A DNA stretch of 64,000 bases from Verrucomicrobiaceae bacterium (GCA_019694165.1 JAIBCL010000009.1:62001-126000), one strand, 5' to 3'; shown: positions 40,964-50,857, numbered from the stretch's first letter. A program made the numbers and translations. Notes: generated by a model from the sequence alone, not told the origin.

Positions 40964-43900
40964 ATGTCCAAGAAGTCCGCCGCTCCTTCCTCCATTCGAC
41001 CGATCAGCAAGCTGATGGTCGCCAATCGATCCGAAATCGCCATCCGTGTGATGCGCGCGGCGACGGAGCTGGGACTGAAAACGGTGGGCATCTACGCGCA
41101 GGAGGACCGCTTCTGCCCGCATCGCTTCAAGGCGGACGAGGCTTACGAATTGAACAAGGAGAAGGGACCGCTCGGCGCTTACCTCGACATCGAGGGCATC
41201 GTCACGCTGGCGAAGGAGAAGGGCGTGGATGCGATCCACCCCGGCTACGGCTTCCTCTCGGAGAATCCAAAGTTCGCGCAGGCTTGTGCGGACGCGGGCA
41301 TCATCTTCGTCGGACCGGAATCGAAGATTCTCGACATGATGGGCGACAAGACGGCGGCTCGAGCCGTGGCGCGCAAGCTCAATGTGCCGATCCTCGAAGG
41401 AACCGACGAGCCGGTGAGTGATCGCAAAGAGGCGCTGGCCGTGGCGAAGAAGATCGGGTTCCCGCTCATCATCAAGGCGGCCTTCGGCGGCGGTGGCCGC
41501 GGGATGCGCATCGTGCGCGAGGCGAAGGATTTGGAGAAGCTGCTCGACGAGGCGCAGACCGAAGCCGAGCGCGCCTTCGGCAACGGCGCGGTGTTCCTTG
41601 AGAAGTTCGTCGGCAAGGCGAAGCACATCGAAGTGCAAATCCTCGCCGACAAGCACGGCAACGTGCTGCATTTGCACGAGCGCGATTGCTCGGTGCAGCG
41701 CCGCCACCAGAAGGTCATCGAGCAGGCGCCGAGCTATGGTGTGAAGCAGGAGATCATCGACGGGCTGTGCGACGCGGCGGTGAAGCTGGCGAAGGAGGTG
41801 AACTACACGCACGCCGGCACGGTCGAGTTCCTCGTCGATCACGAGTCCGGCGAGTGGTACTTCATCGAAATGAATCCGCGCATCCAGGTCGAGCACACTG
41901 TGACGGAGGAGATCACGGGCATCGACATCGTGCGCAGCCAGATTCTCATCGCGCAAGGCCACAAGATGCACGACGAGCCGCTGGCGCTGCCCGCGCAGGA
42001 CAAGATCGAGAAGAGCGGCTTTGCCATCCAGTGCCGCATCACCACGGAAGATCCGGAGAACGGTTTCACGCCGGACTTTGGCAAGATACTCACTTACCGC
42101 AGCGCGGGTGGCTTCGGCATCCGGCTCGATGGCGCGCTCGGTGCGACGAACGCGGTCGTCACGCCCTACTACGATTCGATGCTGGTGAAGATGACCGTCT
42201 TTGCCCGCACGTATGAGCAGGCGCTCGACCGCATGGACCGCGGCTTGCGCGAGTTCCGCATCCGCGGCGTGAAGACGAACATCCCTTTCCTGATGAACGT
42301 GGTGCATCACGCCGACTTCCGCGCGGGTCAGGCGACGACGCGTTTCATCGACAACAATCCCGACCTGCTGAAGTTTGTCGCGCGCAAGGACCGCGCCTCG
42401 AAGCTGTTGAGCTATCTGGCGGACACGATCGTGAACGGCAATCCGTTCGCAAAGGGCCACAAGATTTCGAAGCCATTCACCGCGCCGCCGATTCCGAAGT
42501 GGGATCACCGCACGGCACCGCCAAAGGGCACGAAGCAACTGCTCACGGAGATGGGGCCGGAGAAATTCTGCAAGGAATGGGTGGCCAAGCAGAAGCGACT
42601 GCTGATGACCGACACCACGATGCGCGATGCGCATCAGTCATTGCTGGCCACGCGGATGCGCACGTTTGACATGCTCGCCGTCGCCAGCGCCGTCGCACGC
42701 CGCACGCCGAATCTTTTCTCCCTCGAAATGTGGGGCGGTGCGACCTTCGACGTGACGATGCGCTTCTTGCGCGAAGATCCCTGGGAGCGCCTGCGTGCCA
42801 TCCGTGAAAAGGTGCCTAACATTCTGCTCCAGATGCTCTTCCGCGGCAGCAACGCCGTCGGCTACAGCAACTACCCGGACAATGTGGTGAAGGGTTTTGT
42901 CAAACATGCCGCCGCCAATGGCATGGACATCTTCCGCATCTTCGACAGCCTTAACTACCTGCCGAACCTCACCGCCGCCATGGACGCCGTGCGTGAGGAC
43001 ACCTCGAGCATCTGCGAAGGCACCGTCTGTTACACCGGCGACATCCTCGATCCGAAGCGCGACAAGTACGATCTCGCCTACTACGTCCGGCTCGCGAAAG
43101 AGCTGGAGAAGATGGGCGCGCACATGCTTTGCATCAAAGACATGGCCGGCCTCTGCCGTCCATTCGCGGCGAAGAAGCTCGTGAAGGCGCTCAAGGATGA
43201 GGTCGGCATCCCGATTCATTTCCACACGCACGACACCAGCGGACTGAACGCCGCAAGCATCATCGAGGCAGCCACCTCGGGCGTCGATGTCGCGGACGCG
43301 GCCGTCGCCTCGCTCAGTGGCGGCACTTCGCAGCCGAATTTGAATTCCATCGTCGCCGCGCTGCAAAACACGCCGCGCGACACCGGCCTCGACGCCGATG
43401 CGCTCCAGGAGTTCAGTGACTACTGGGCTTCCGTGCGCGCTTACTACAAGCCGTTCGACACCTCCGAGCCCTACGGCACCGCCGAGGTGTATCTGCACGA
43501 AATGCCCGGTGGCCAGTACACGAATCTCAAGGAGCAGGCAGTCGGCATGGGCATGGCCGCGCGCTGGCCGGAGATCGCGCACGCGTATGCGGAGGTGAAC
43601 CAGCTTTGCGGTGACATCGTGAAAGTCACGCCATCGAGCAAAGTCGTCGGCGACCTCGCCATCGAGTGCGTCGCGCGCGGCGTGAAGCCCGCCGACATCT
43701 TCAATCTGCAAGGCACCAAGTGGAGCAAGGACGTCACAAGCATGTTCGAGGGCTGGCTTGGCGAGCCTTTCTACGGCATGGAATCCGCCAAGGCCTCTGA
43801 CAGCCGCAAGAAATGGAACGCCCTGGCCGACGCCATCGTCGGCAAAGACGGCAAGCGCATCAAAGGGCGCCCCGGCACGCATGCCGCGAAGATCAAGCTC

Positions 43901-44479
43901 GAGGACGTCCACGCCGAACTAGAGCAGAAGATGAAGAAGAAGCCCACCGACGACGATGTGTGGAGCTACCTCATGTACCCCGACGTCTTCCTGAAGTTCG
44001 CCGACTTCCGCAAGACCTACGGCGACGTTTCCGCGCTGCCCACGTCCGCCTACTACTACGGCCTGCAGGACAAGGAGGAGATCAACATCCACCTCGAAGA
44101 AGGCAAGACACTCTTCGTCCGCCTGCTGAACATGACCGAGCCCGACGCGAACGGCCAGCAGACCGCCATCTTCGAACTCAACGGTTACCCGCGCCACACC
44201 ACCGTCACGAACAAGAGCGTCGCCAAAGATGTCGTCACACGCGCGAAGGCCGACCCAGCCGACCCCACGCAAGTCGGGGCGCCGATGCCCGGCATGGTGG
44301 CGAGCATCGCCGTCACCGTCGGCCACAAGGTCAAGGAGGGCGAGACGCTGCTCACGCTCGAAGCCATGAAGATGTTTGCCGCCGTCGCATCACCCATCGC
44401 CGGCACCGTGAGCGAGATTCTCGTGAAAGTGGGCGAGAGCGTCGAGAGCAAGGATTTGCTGGTGAGGCTGGTGAAGTGA
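40964..44479 (+). CDS. pyc: Pyruvate carboxylase
   Basis: A 1171-residue single-chain biotin enzyme converting pyruvate and bicarbonate to oxaloacetate. Biotin carboxylase domain (about 15-465) with GGGGRGMRIV ATP loop and EMNPRIQVEHTVTEE; carboxyltransferase domain (about 545-870) opening DTTMRDAHQSLLATRMRT with HFHTHDTSG metal site; C-terminal biotinyl domain with EAMKM, biotinylated Lys1136. Full length for the family. ATG 40964 is preferred because the frame upstream runs through unrelated sequence. Anaplerotic role in the cytoplasm. Confidence 0.97.
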   Translation: MSKKSAAPSSIRPISKLMVANRSEIAIRVMRAATELGLKTVGIYAQEDRFCPHRFKADEAYELNKEKGPLGAYLDIEGIVTLAKEKGVDAIHPGYGFLSENPKFAQACADAGIIFVGPESKILDMMGDKTAARAVARKLNVPILEGTDEPVSDRKEALAVAKKIGFPLIIKAAFGGGGRGMRIVREAKDLEKLLDEAQTEAERAFGNGAVFLEKFVGKAKHIEVQILADKHGNVLHLHERDCSVQRRHQKVIEQAPSYGVKQEIIDGLCDAAVKLAKEVNYTHAGTVEFLVDHESGEWYFIEMNPRIQVEHTVTEEITGIDIVRSQILIAQGHKMHDEPLALPAQDKIEKSGFAIQCRITTEDPENGFTPDFGKILTYRSAGGFGIRLDGALGATNAVVTPYYDSMLVKMTVFARTYEQALDRMDRGLREFRIRGVKTNIPFLMNVVHHADFRAGQATTRFIDNNPDLLKFVARKDRASKLLSYLADTIVNGNPFAKGHKISKPFTAPPIPKWDHRTAPPKGTKQLLTEMGPEKFCKEWVAKQKRLLMTDTTMRDAHQSLLATRMRTFDMLAVASAVARRTPNLFSLEMWGGATFDVTMRFLREDPWERLRAIREKVPNILLQMLFRGSNAVGYSNYPDNVVKGFVKHAAANGMDIFRIFDSLNYLPNLTAAMDAVREDTSSICEGTVCYTGDILDPKRDKYDLAYYVRLAKELEKMGAHMLCIKDMAGLCRPFAAKKLVKALKDEVGIPIHFHTHDTSGLNAASIIEAATSGVDVADAAVASLSGGTSQPNLNSIVAALQNTPRDTGLDADALQEFSDYWASVRAYYKPFDTSEPYGTAEVYLHEMPGGQYTNLKEQAVGMGMAARWPEIAHAYAEVNQLCGDIVKVTPSSKVVGDLAIECVARGVKPADIFNLQGTKWSKDVTSMFEGWLGEPFYGMESAKASDSRKKWNALADAIVGKDGKRIKGRPGTHAAKIKLEDVHAELEQKMKKKPTDDDVWSYLMYPDVFLKFADFRKTYGDVSALPTSAYYYGLQDKEEINIHLEEGKTLFVRLLNMTEPDANGQQTAIFELNGYPRHTTVTNKSVAKDVVTRAKADPADPTQVGAPMPGMVASIAVTVGHKVKEGETLLTLEAMKMFAAVASPIAGTVSEILVKVGESVESKDLLVRLVK

Positions 44480-45087
44480 AAGATATGGCATGGCCGACGA
44501 GACGCAGATTGATGACAAAGAAGCCAGTGACCTCTGCGTCGCGTGACTTCCCCATCCGATAATTCGTTCTGCCTGCGGGCACTCAATCCGAGTGCCTGCT
44601 CCGGGAGCGACAAGTCCGCTCTCTATCCCCTCATCGACCGCCATCGCAGGCACGATGATGGTCTCCACATCATAGCCCGGGAGCCATCTGGTTCGGGAAA
44701 TCTAACGGCCTCGCCTATTCAGGCGGCCCTTGCCTCGCCGACCGCCAGGTTTGGAAGTGCTCGGGGCTGCGGATAAGCCGGTCGAAGTGTTCGGGCTGCC
44801 AGCAGGGATTCAGTTGTCTGAGGCCCGTTTTTGTGAACCATCCGGCTTGAACCACCGTCCGGCAAAAACACGCGTGAGGATGAGGTCAAAACCCGGACAT
44901 CCACGACACTGGACCGCATCCCGATCTTGACCACGCTGCGTGGAGCTGCCGCGGCGCTGAAGGAGATCAAGTCACTGCAGGCCAGCGAGGTGAAGGTGAG
45001 GGATCAGCAGGAGGATCGTTCGTAGCAAATTGCGACTCCGGGCGTATTCGTTGCCGCGAAGTCACCCTCCAATTTTGCTTGTTACCT
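44480..45087. other. 608-bp gap without a supported gene
   Basis: No complete gene is visible. A plus-strand frame ending at about 45024 reads DEVKTRTSTTLDRIPILTTL, then RGAAAALKEIKSLQASEVK, and may be the end of a decayed gene. Another short frame near 44743-44850 has paired cysteines (KCSGCQQGFSCLR) of a zinc-ribbon look. Neither has a plausible start. Confidence 0.5.
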
Positions 45088-47316
45088 ATGACTCCAAGAT
45101 TCTCGATTTGGATTTGCGTCTCCTTGTTCGCCTTGTTGATCACGCATGGTACCCATGGACAGGTGCCACAATGGCAAGCGTGCGGTCCGTTCGAGACTAG
45201 CGGCTGCATCAGGCACCTCCTGCTCGATCCCCGAACCGAGGGCCGTCTGTTCGTAGCTGCTGAAAACGGCGGAGTATGGATGCGCGACAGTCTCGACCCT
45301 GCTACGGGAAGATGGACGCCGATCTCCGATAGTCTGGAAAACCTCCAGATGCGCGGCATCGCCGTGTCCGGTGCGACCGATCCCAGCAACTACTTGGTCG
45401 CAGCCAATGCGCTGGGTCTTGTGTATGAGTCCAATGACCTGGGGCAAAGCTGGACCCGATTCTCCAACGACTCATTCGTTTACATTCGGCGGCTGTTCAT
45501 GGAGGACCGCATGGTCGCCCCGCGCCCAGCCAAAGGTCAGGTGGGCGCGGCAAGTCGCGTGATCGTGGTGCATGTGGCCGGCAGGACGGGGTATCATCGC
45601 ATCCGCAAGGTCAATGGCGCCGTTATTGGCACGGATCGTCTTTACCCGCTCCTACCCACGCACGCGCCTGACGTGCTTGATGCTCTGCGCCATCCCACTC
45701 AGCCAGGCGTTCATTTTATCGGTGTGCGCGGCCAGGGGATCTATCGCAGCACCGATGATGGCCGGACGTGGACCTTGGTCATTGATTGGGCTGCTGCTGG
45801 CAACGGGACTGTCGGAGCCCGAACCAGTCCCATGATCCGCCTCGCGATCTCGCCGGACGGTCAGCGGGTGGTGGCGAAAATGGGTCTGCGCGTCATCATA
45901 AGTGATCGCGGCGGAGAGGCTGGCTCCTGGACAGCCACGCTCAACGATCCGGCGTGGACTGAAGATGGCGGCAGCGACATCGGCTACCGCGGCAACTACA
46001 GCGGACTGCGCGGCGAATGGACAAACGCCATCGCGATTCATCCCACCGACTGGCGCATCATGGCGGTGGGGCAAGCTACGTTGCATGTGACCAAAGACGG
46101 CGGTGCCACTTGGACCAACGACGTACCCTGCGGTCACGAAGACGTGCAAAGCCTGGCCTTCACAGCCACGGGCGACCGTCTGCTGGTGGCCAACGATGGT
46201 GGCGTTTTCTCGCTGTCCACCGCCAGCCTCGGCGATCGCAAGGACCTCAACAATGGCTTGGTCACGATGCAATTCTATCGCAACGCCATCAACGGCAACG
46301 TGGTGATCGGTGCCGCGGATCATCAGGGCATCCGTGGCACTCTGGACGTGAATGCCAACCATCCGACATGGTCGCGCGCGACCCGTGGCGACAGCGGCTA
46401 TGGCAACGACGCTTTGGAGAACGATTTCGTTTTTGCCAACCCAGGCATCGCGGGGCGATTCTTTATCGCGTTTCAGACGCGGGACCTTTTACGACTGCGG
46501 TTCCCGTTCTCGAGTCCACCGAACACGGAAGATTTGCTCGCCATGAGCGATCCCAGCAGACCGCTGCGCCCCTTCACGATGATTACCAACAACAATCCTG
46601 TGTTCAACCAGCTCAACTACGCGGTGGGGACCGTGGCGTTTGGCCGTCGTGCCGGTTCCGGCACCATGTTGTGCGCCGTGCATGAGCGACAGGACAGCCA
46701 ATTTGGCATCGCCATCACAGAGAGCCGCAACGCGGAACCCACCGGAGGTCCGCCGCGGAATGCCAGCACGGGTGACTATCCCGCGCCGGTCGCTGGGTTC
46801 GCCAACTGGCGGCCCAGTTTCACAGGCAGCAATGTGCCCGTGGTCAGCGTGCTGTTCTCCGAACACACTGCGGACCGAGCCCTGGCACTCCAGCAACATG
46901 GACGCGTCATCGCGAACGCGAACCCCAGCGTCGCCGCCAATACCTGGAATCTCGTGGGGAACTTCGCGGTGGGAGCCAACGAAGTCGCGCGGCAACTCAT
47001 CGAGGACCCCACCAACGCCACGCGTCTCTATGCCCTCACGCATCAAAGGGTGATGCGTTCCACGGATGGCGGCACGACCTGGACTGCGGTTGGCGGTGGC
47101 AGCCTGCCCAACGCGCAGCTCAACTGCCTGGCTGCGCACGGCGCCACGCTCTACCTGGCCACCGCCACCGACGTGATGCGCTCCACCGACCAAGGAGCCA
47201 CCTGGACCACCATTGGCCAAACCCTGCCCAACGCACCCGTGATGCAATTGCAAATCAGCAACGGCTTCCTCTACGCCAGCACATTCGGCCGCGGGCTATG
47301 GCGACTTTCGTTGTGA
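45088..47316 (+). CDS. Exported BNR/Asp-box beta-propeller protein (sortilin/sialidase fold)
   Basis: A 742-residue secreted protein with signal peptide ending THGQ (about residue 24). Five Asp-box motifs (S/T-x-D-x-G-x-T/S-W) are visible: YESNDLGQSWTRF, YRSTDDGRTWTLV, HVTKDGGATWTND, MRSTDGGTTWTAV and MRSTDQGATWTTI, spread along the chain as expected of propeller blades. Similar proteins bind or cut glycans or are adhesins; the catalytic Arg triad of sialidases is not evident. The chain ends YASTFGRGLWRLSL, a natural closing blade. A frameshifted secreted gene follows at once. Confidence 0.85.
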   Translation: MTPRFSIWICVSLFALLITHGTHGQVPQWQACGPFETSGCIRHLLLDPRTEGRLFVAAENGGVWMRDSLDPATGRWTPISDSLENLQMRGIAVSGATDPSNYLVAANALGLVYESNDLGQSWTRFSNDSFVYIRRLFMEDRMVAPRPAKGQVGAASRVIVVHVAGRTGYHRIRKVNGAVIGTDRLYPLLPTHAPDVLDALRHPTQPGVHFIGVRGQGIYRSTDDGRTWTLVIDWAAAGNGTVGARTSPMIRLAISPDGQRVVAKMGLRVIISDRGGEAGSWTATLNDPAWTEDGGSDIGYRGNYSGLRGEWTNAIAIHPTDWRIMAVGQATLHVTKDGGATWTNDVPCGHEDVQSLAFTATGDRLLVANDGGVFSLSTASLGDRKDLNNGLVTMQFYRNAINGNVVIGAADHQGIRGTLDVNANHPTWSRATRGDSGYGNDALENDFVFANPGIAGRFFIAFQTRDLLRLRFPFSSPPNTEDLLAMSDPSRPLRPFTMITNNNPVFNQLNYAVGTVAFGRRAGSGTMLCAVHERQDSQFGIAITESRNAEPTGGPPRNASTGDYPAPVAGFANWRPSFTGSNVPVVSVLFSEHTADRALALQQHGRVIANANPSVAANTWNLVGNFAVGANEVARQLIEDPTNATRLYALTHQRVMRSTDGGTTWTAVGGGSLPNAQLNCLAAHGATLYLATATDVMRSTDQGATWTTIGQTLPNAPVMQLQISNGFLYASTFGRGLWRLSL

Positions 47317-47327
47317 TAGCGACTGGA

Positions 47328-47667
47328 ATGAATCTTCACGTCAGGTTCCCCAGCGTTCCCCTCGTGCTCCTTACGGGGATGTTGGCCGCGCTGTCGGCCG
47401 GTGCAGCGGGCGCAGGCACTCACTGCCTTGAACGCGAGCCGCAGTGGCAACGACGCCACGCTCGTCTGGCATGCGCTGCATGGCCCGATCTATGCACTGC
47501 AAGCCAGCACCACGCTGACCAGTGATCCTGCTGACTGGACTCCGCTGAGCACGCAGCAACGCAACCCCATGCCCGGCGCGACACTGGCCGCCATGAGCTT
47601 CACCCATAGCGACGCATTGAACGATGCGAGACGGTTCTACCGCCTGGTGATCGAGGGGCCGCCTTGA
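47328..47667 (+). pseudogene. Small secreted protein gene split by a frameshift
   Basis: From ATG 47328 the frame reads a signal peptide (LVLLTGMLAALSAGAAGA); within about 47410-47430 coherent sequence moves to the +1 frame as ALTALNASRSGNDATLVWHA and ends DALNDARRFYRLVIEGPP. The second part is the C-terminal beta domain common in verrucomicrobial exported proteins (W-x-Y-x-L-Q-x-S-x-L near the start, RRFYRL near the end). One added or lost base explains both halves. It is 12 bp after the BNR gene. A sequencing error would give an intact gene of about 110 residues. Confidence 0.6.
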
Positions 47668-47715
47668 GTTCTCCAACAATAGGCGGTGGATAGCCTTCGA
47701 GGAGATGGCGGCTCG

Positions 47716-48693
47716 TTATTTGGTGAGCTTCGCGATCACGAAGTCAGACGCCTTGGCGACAATCTCATCGATGCTGGGTGTTCCCTTGGAACCGAAACCG
47801 TGGCTGCCATCTTTGACCTCGGTGTATTGGATGTCGGCACCGACTTCCTTGCCCTTCGCGAAGAGGCGGCGGGAGTTCTCGACCGAGAGGACGCTGTCTT
47901 TGTCGCCGTGAAAGCAATAGACCGGCGTGGACTCCTTCTTGATGAGCTGCACGGGGCTGAGCAGGCGGATGATGTCGGCTTTTTGTTCGGCAGGGCCGCC
48001 AAACATGAGCACGGCACGATTCGACCCAACGAAGCGCTCAGCGAGCTTCACATCGGTGAAGTCGGTGGCCGGATAGTGCGCGACCTCGCAGCGCAGCGAC
48101 TTCGGATCGAAACCCGCGAGCGCGGGATCACCAGGGTAGTCCTTCGGATCGCCGAGCGCGGTGACGAGCGAGAGATGCCCGCCCGCGCTGCCGCCGATGG
48201 TGCCAATGCGCTCGGGGTCGATGCGATACTGCTTCGCGTTCTTCACGAGGAAGCGCAGCGCGTCTTTGCAATCCGTCGCGCTGTCAAAGGCGGTGGCCTT
48301 GGGCGAGTTCAGCCGATACTCGATGGTCGCGCAGAGGATGCCCGCCGCCGCGCAACGCTTGAAGACGCCGCCGATGTCTGGTCGCGAGCAACGATAGCGA
48401 TCTCCGCCGCCCCAGCCTCCACCATGGATATACACGAGCAGCGGTGCCGCCTCACCTTTGAGCCCCTTCGGCGTGAGCAGGTCGAGCTGGAGCTTTTGAT
48501 CGCTGACAGTTTTGTAAACAATGTCCGGTGTGTGGTCGAACTCCGGAAACCACGTCGTCATCCGCTTCGCCAGCTCCGCAGAGGTCGTCTTGGCTTTGCC
48601 TTTGCCCTTCTTTGTTGCTTTGCCTGCGTCGGGTTGTTGGGCAAAGGCGAAAGAGGTGAAGATAGCGAGTATGAGCAGGGCGAGGGGTTTCAT
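47716..48693 (-). CDS. Exported alpha/beta-hydrolase, carboxylesterase (BD-FAE-like)
   Basis: A 325-residue protein with signal peptide ending FAFAQQ and a lysine-rich spacer. The hydrolase fold has the oxyanion motif IHGGGWGGGD, nucleophile Ser169 in GTIGGSAGGHL, and the charge relay residues in YCFHGDKDSVLSV (Asp) and DGSHGFGSK (His). Such enzymes cleave acyl or feruloyl groups from carbohydrates. A poly-Lys/Gly region near residue 25-35 is unusual and may bind acidic polymer. Confidence 0.88.
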   Translation of the reverse strand: MKPLALLILAIFTSFAFAQQPDAGKATKKGKGKAKTTSAELAKRMTTWFPEFDHTPDIVYKTVSDQKLQLDLLTPKGLKGEAAPLLVYIHGGGWGGGDRYRCSRPDIGGVFKRCAAAGILCATIEYRLNSPKATAFDSATDCKDALRFLVKNAKQYRIDPERIGTIGGSAGGHLSLVTALGDPKDYPGDPALAGFDPKSLRCEVAHYPATDFTDVKLAERFVGSNRAVLMFGGPAEQKADIIRLLSPVQLIKKESTPVYCFHGDKDSVLSVENSRRLFAKGKEVGADIQYTEVKDGSHGFGSKGTPSIDEIVAKASDFVIAKLTK

Positions 48694-48842
48694 GCGCAGT
48701 GAGAACGGTGAAGCAGCGGCTGAATTTCAATGCTGATAGGATGCACCGCGAGAGTTCAAGAAGACGCGAGAGGAAGAGATACGCTCTCCATCCTCGGAGA
48801 CAGAAGATTGCGAAACCCAAGCTGAATGGCAGTCTCACCTCC

Positions 48843-49127
48843 ATGGACGATACCATGCCCTCTGCCGAAGCGATGCGCTTGCACGCTTTGCAAGCCATGT
48901 CGCCTGCACGGCGGCTGGGGCTTGCGTTGGGCTGGAGCCGTTCGGTGCGCGAACTCAGCCGCGCTTCGATTCAGCAAGCCAATCCGCCCCTGACCGATGC
49001 GCAGATCCATCGCTTGGTGGCCGGCCGCCTTGTTGGTGCGGAGCTTGCAGCGAAGGCCTACGGACCGCCACCCGCTCATCGAAGCCTCGGTGGGTTGCGC
49101 CGAGGACATCGCGATCGCAAAGCTTGA
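48843..49127 (+). CDS. Small protein, first member of a decayed two-gene module
   Basis: A 94-residue frame from ATG 48843 (ATG 48855 also possible). Residues 1-75 (SPARRLGLALGWSRSVRELSRASIQQ, ...LTDAQIHRLVAGRLVGAELAAKAYG) resemble a small helical family I have seen paired with a nucleotidyltransferase-like protein. The last 18 residues (RSLGGLRRGHRDRKA) are out-of-frame reading of the neighbour, so the original stop has been lost. The original product probably ended near AYGPP. Function not established. Confidence 0.5.
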   Translation: MDDTMPSAEAMRLHALQAMSPARRLGLALGWSRSVRELSRASIQQANPPLTDAQIHRLVAGRLVGAELAAKAYGPPPAHRSLGGLRRGHRDRKA

Positions 49128-49248
49128 ATGGTATCGTCTCAGTGGTGAGAACTCGGATCGCCAATGGAGCGACATTCTGGGTGTGCTCCAGCTTAACCAA
49201 GGAAAACTCGATCTGTTTGCTCTCACGCTTGCGCTTGCCTGGCTATGA
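49078..49248 (+). pseudogene. 3' remnant of the partner gene of the two-gene module
   Basis: In the next frame the DNA reads HPLIEASVGCAEDIAIAKLE, then WYRLSGENSDRQWSDILGVL and QLNQGKLDL, closely like the C-terminal part of nucleotidyltransferase-like proteins (ASxEDxILAKLEWYRxGGExSDRQWxDILGVL). The first 100 or so residues of such a protein are missing, and after LDL the sequence degrades to a stop. The start would overlap the upstream frame, which suggests a deletion joined the two genes. Confidence 0.6.
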
Positions 49249-49276
49249 TGATTCAGAGCATTTGCCGGACAGGCTC

Positions 49277-49918
49277 TCAGAACGGATTACGCGGCAGGTC
49301 GAGCTTTTGGAATATCCACGTCCACAGGACGAGCGGGAGAAGGACGAGCCATGGAAACACCCAGCGCCCATAGAGGTAGGCCCAGAGACAAGACCATTTG
49401 CCATCGTCCTTCCATCTCAGGGGCAGGAGCAGGCTGGCTGTCGATGCGGTCCAAACGAGGCTGCCAAGCAGCCAACACATGAACACGGCGGTGATCTCGG
49501 AGGAGGACAGGCCCGGGTCCGACCACACTCGCGGCGGGAATCGACTGGCCGTGAGTTTGGCAACCGCCCGTGCCAGGAGCAGTACGATGTCGAACGCGGC
49601 GGAGTAGGCCATGCCACATGCAAGCAGGATTGCGGTGTCGGGATACAGATCGTGGCGGCTGATCGGGAGAGCCGTGTCCGCCTCAATCTCCGGCAGCTCG
49701 CCTGGCGGGCTGTTCAACACCTCGGCTGCTGCGTCGAGGTCTTCGTCATCGACGGCGAGAGCGCAGTTAAGAAACGTGCCGCCGGCATAAAGAGTGGCGG
49801 CGTGGTCGTGCCAGACGCAGGAGCGGACACCGTGTGCCGCCAGCAGGCTCTGGGTGAGATGCTGACTCCAGTATGAAGCCGTGGAATTGATCAGGACGAA
49901 CATGACGGTCCCGGGCAT
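49277..49918 (-). CDS. Membrane protein with N-terminal DUF2007-like domain
   Basis: A 213-residue protein. The first 70 residues (MFVLINSTASYWSQHLTQSL, then LAAHGVRSCVWHDHA, then LAVDDEDLDAAAEVL) match the DUF2007 putative signal-transducing domain layout, where a small ferredoxin-like fold binds a ligand. Hydrophobic segments follow at about residues 108-130, 145-170 and 187-205. Start is either the ATG at 49916-49918 or the second at 49901-49903. No named partner; lies next to the FAH-family gene in the same direction. Confidence 0.65.
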   Translation of the reverse strand: MPGTVMFVLINSTASYWSQHLTQSLLAAHGVRSCVWHDHAATLYAGGTFLNCALAVDDEDLDAAAEVLNSPPGELPEIEADTALPISRHDLYPDTAILLACGMAYSAAFDIVLLLARAVAKLTASRFPPRVWSDPGLSSSEITAVFMCWLLGSLVWTASTASLLLPLRWKDDGKWSCLWAYLYGRWVFPWLVLLPLVLWTWIFQKLDLPRNPF

Positions 49919-49938
49919 TCTGGCCCGGTGGCGGCACG

Positions 49939-50769
49939 TCAGTCCATCTTATTCTTCAACGTACCGATGCCTTCGATGGTGATGCTGACCTCGTCGCCGT
50001 GCCGCAGGGTGAAATCATCGGCGGGGACGATGCCGGTGCCCGTCATGAGGAGCGCGCCGGCGGGGAAGGTATTGTCGCGGTAAAGAAAGCCGACAAGTTC
50101 CTCGGGCGTGCGCTTGAGCTGAGCGAGCGTGGTGTCGCCGGTGAAGACGGCGGCGCCGTTGCGCGCGATCTCGAGCATGATGCGCGTGGACGGGGAGGGC
50201 GCTTCGTTTTGCACGAGGATGCAGGGGCCGACGGACGCGCAGCGCTCGAAGCATTTCGCCTGCGGCAGGTAGAGCGGATTCTCGCCTTCGATGTCGCGGC
50301 AGGAGAGGTCGTTGCCCACGGTGTAGCCGACGATGGCGGCGCGTGCGTTGATCACGAGCGTGAGTTCCGGCTCGGGCACCATCCACTTCGAGTCGGAGCG
50401 CAGATGCATGGCGGCTCCGGGATTTGCCACGCGCTGAGGCGTGGCCTTGAAGAAAATCTCGGGCCGATCGGCTGCGTACACGCGGTCGTAAAAGGAGCCG
50501 CCGCCGGCGTCCTTGCTCTCCTCCATCCGCGCGGTGCGGCTGCGGAAGTAGGTGACGCCGGCGGCCCAGACTTCCTGCGACTGCAAGGGCGCGAGGATGG
50601 CATTGTCGGCGGGGGCACCGGTTTGCGTGCTGGCATCCGCCATGCAGGAGGCCAGGAATGCGGAGAGATCGGCGTGATTGATCAGCGCATCCCAGTCATT
50701 GCCCGGCACGCGGTGCCAGCGGCCGTTTTGTCCGACGAGGATTCCTGCGGTGGTGCGGTAGAGATGCAT
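49939..50769 (-). CDS. Fumarylacetoacetate hydrolase family protein
   Basis: A 276-residue enzyme of the FAH superfamily, which cleaves C-C bonds in or hydrates 2-oxo acids. Family marks: AAGVTYFRSRTARMEES near residue 70, VPEPELTLVINARAAIVGYTVGNDLSCRDIEGENPLYLPQAK with the metal-binding acids, and LLMTGTGIVPADDFTLRHGDEVSITIEGIGTL at the end. It is closest in look to 2-hydroxyhepta-2,4-diene-1,7-dioate isomerase or 2,4-diketo-3-deoxy-sugar-acid hydrolases; substrate unknown. Divergent from the acyltransferase gene. Confidence 0.85.
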   Translation of the reverse strand: MHLYRTTAGILVGQNGRWHRVPGNDWDALINHADLSAFLASCMADASTQTGAPADNAILAPLQSQEVWAAGVTYFRSRTARMEESKDAGGGSFYDRVYAADRPEIFFKATPQRVANPGAAMHLRSDSKWMVPEPELTLVINARAAIVGYTVGNDLSCRDIEGENPLYLPQAKCFERCASVGPCILVQNEAPSPSTRIMLEIARNGAAVFTGDTTLAQLKRTPEELVGFLYRDNTFPAGALLMTGTGIVPADDFTLRHGDEVSITIEGIGTLKNKMD

Positions 50770-50857
50770 GGTGAGGTGGCGTGAGAGTAGGCGGCAGGGA
50801 CGCTTGCTTCAACACGAAGGATCGCGCAGCTTTGCGCCGCGCAATCATATCCCAGCC

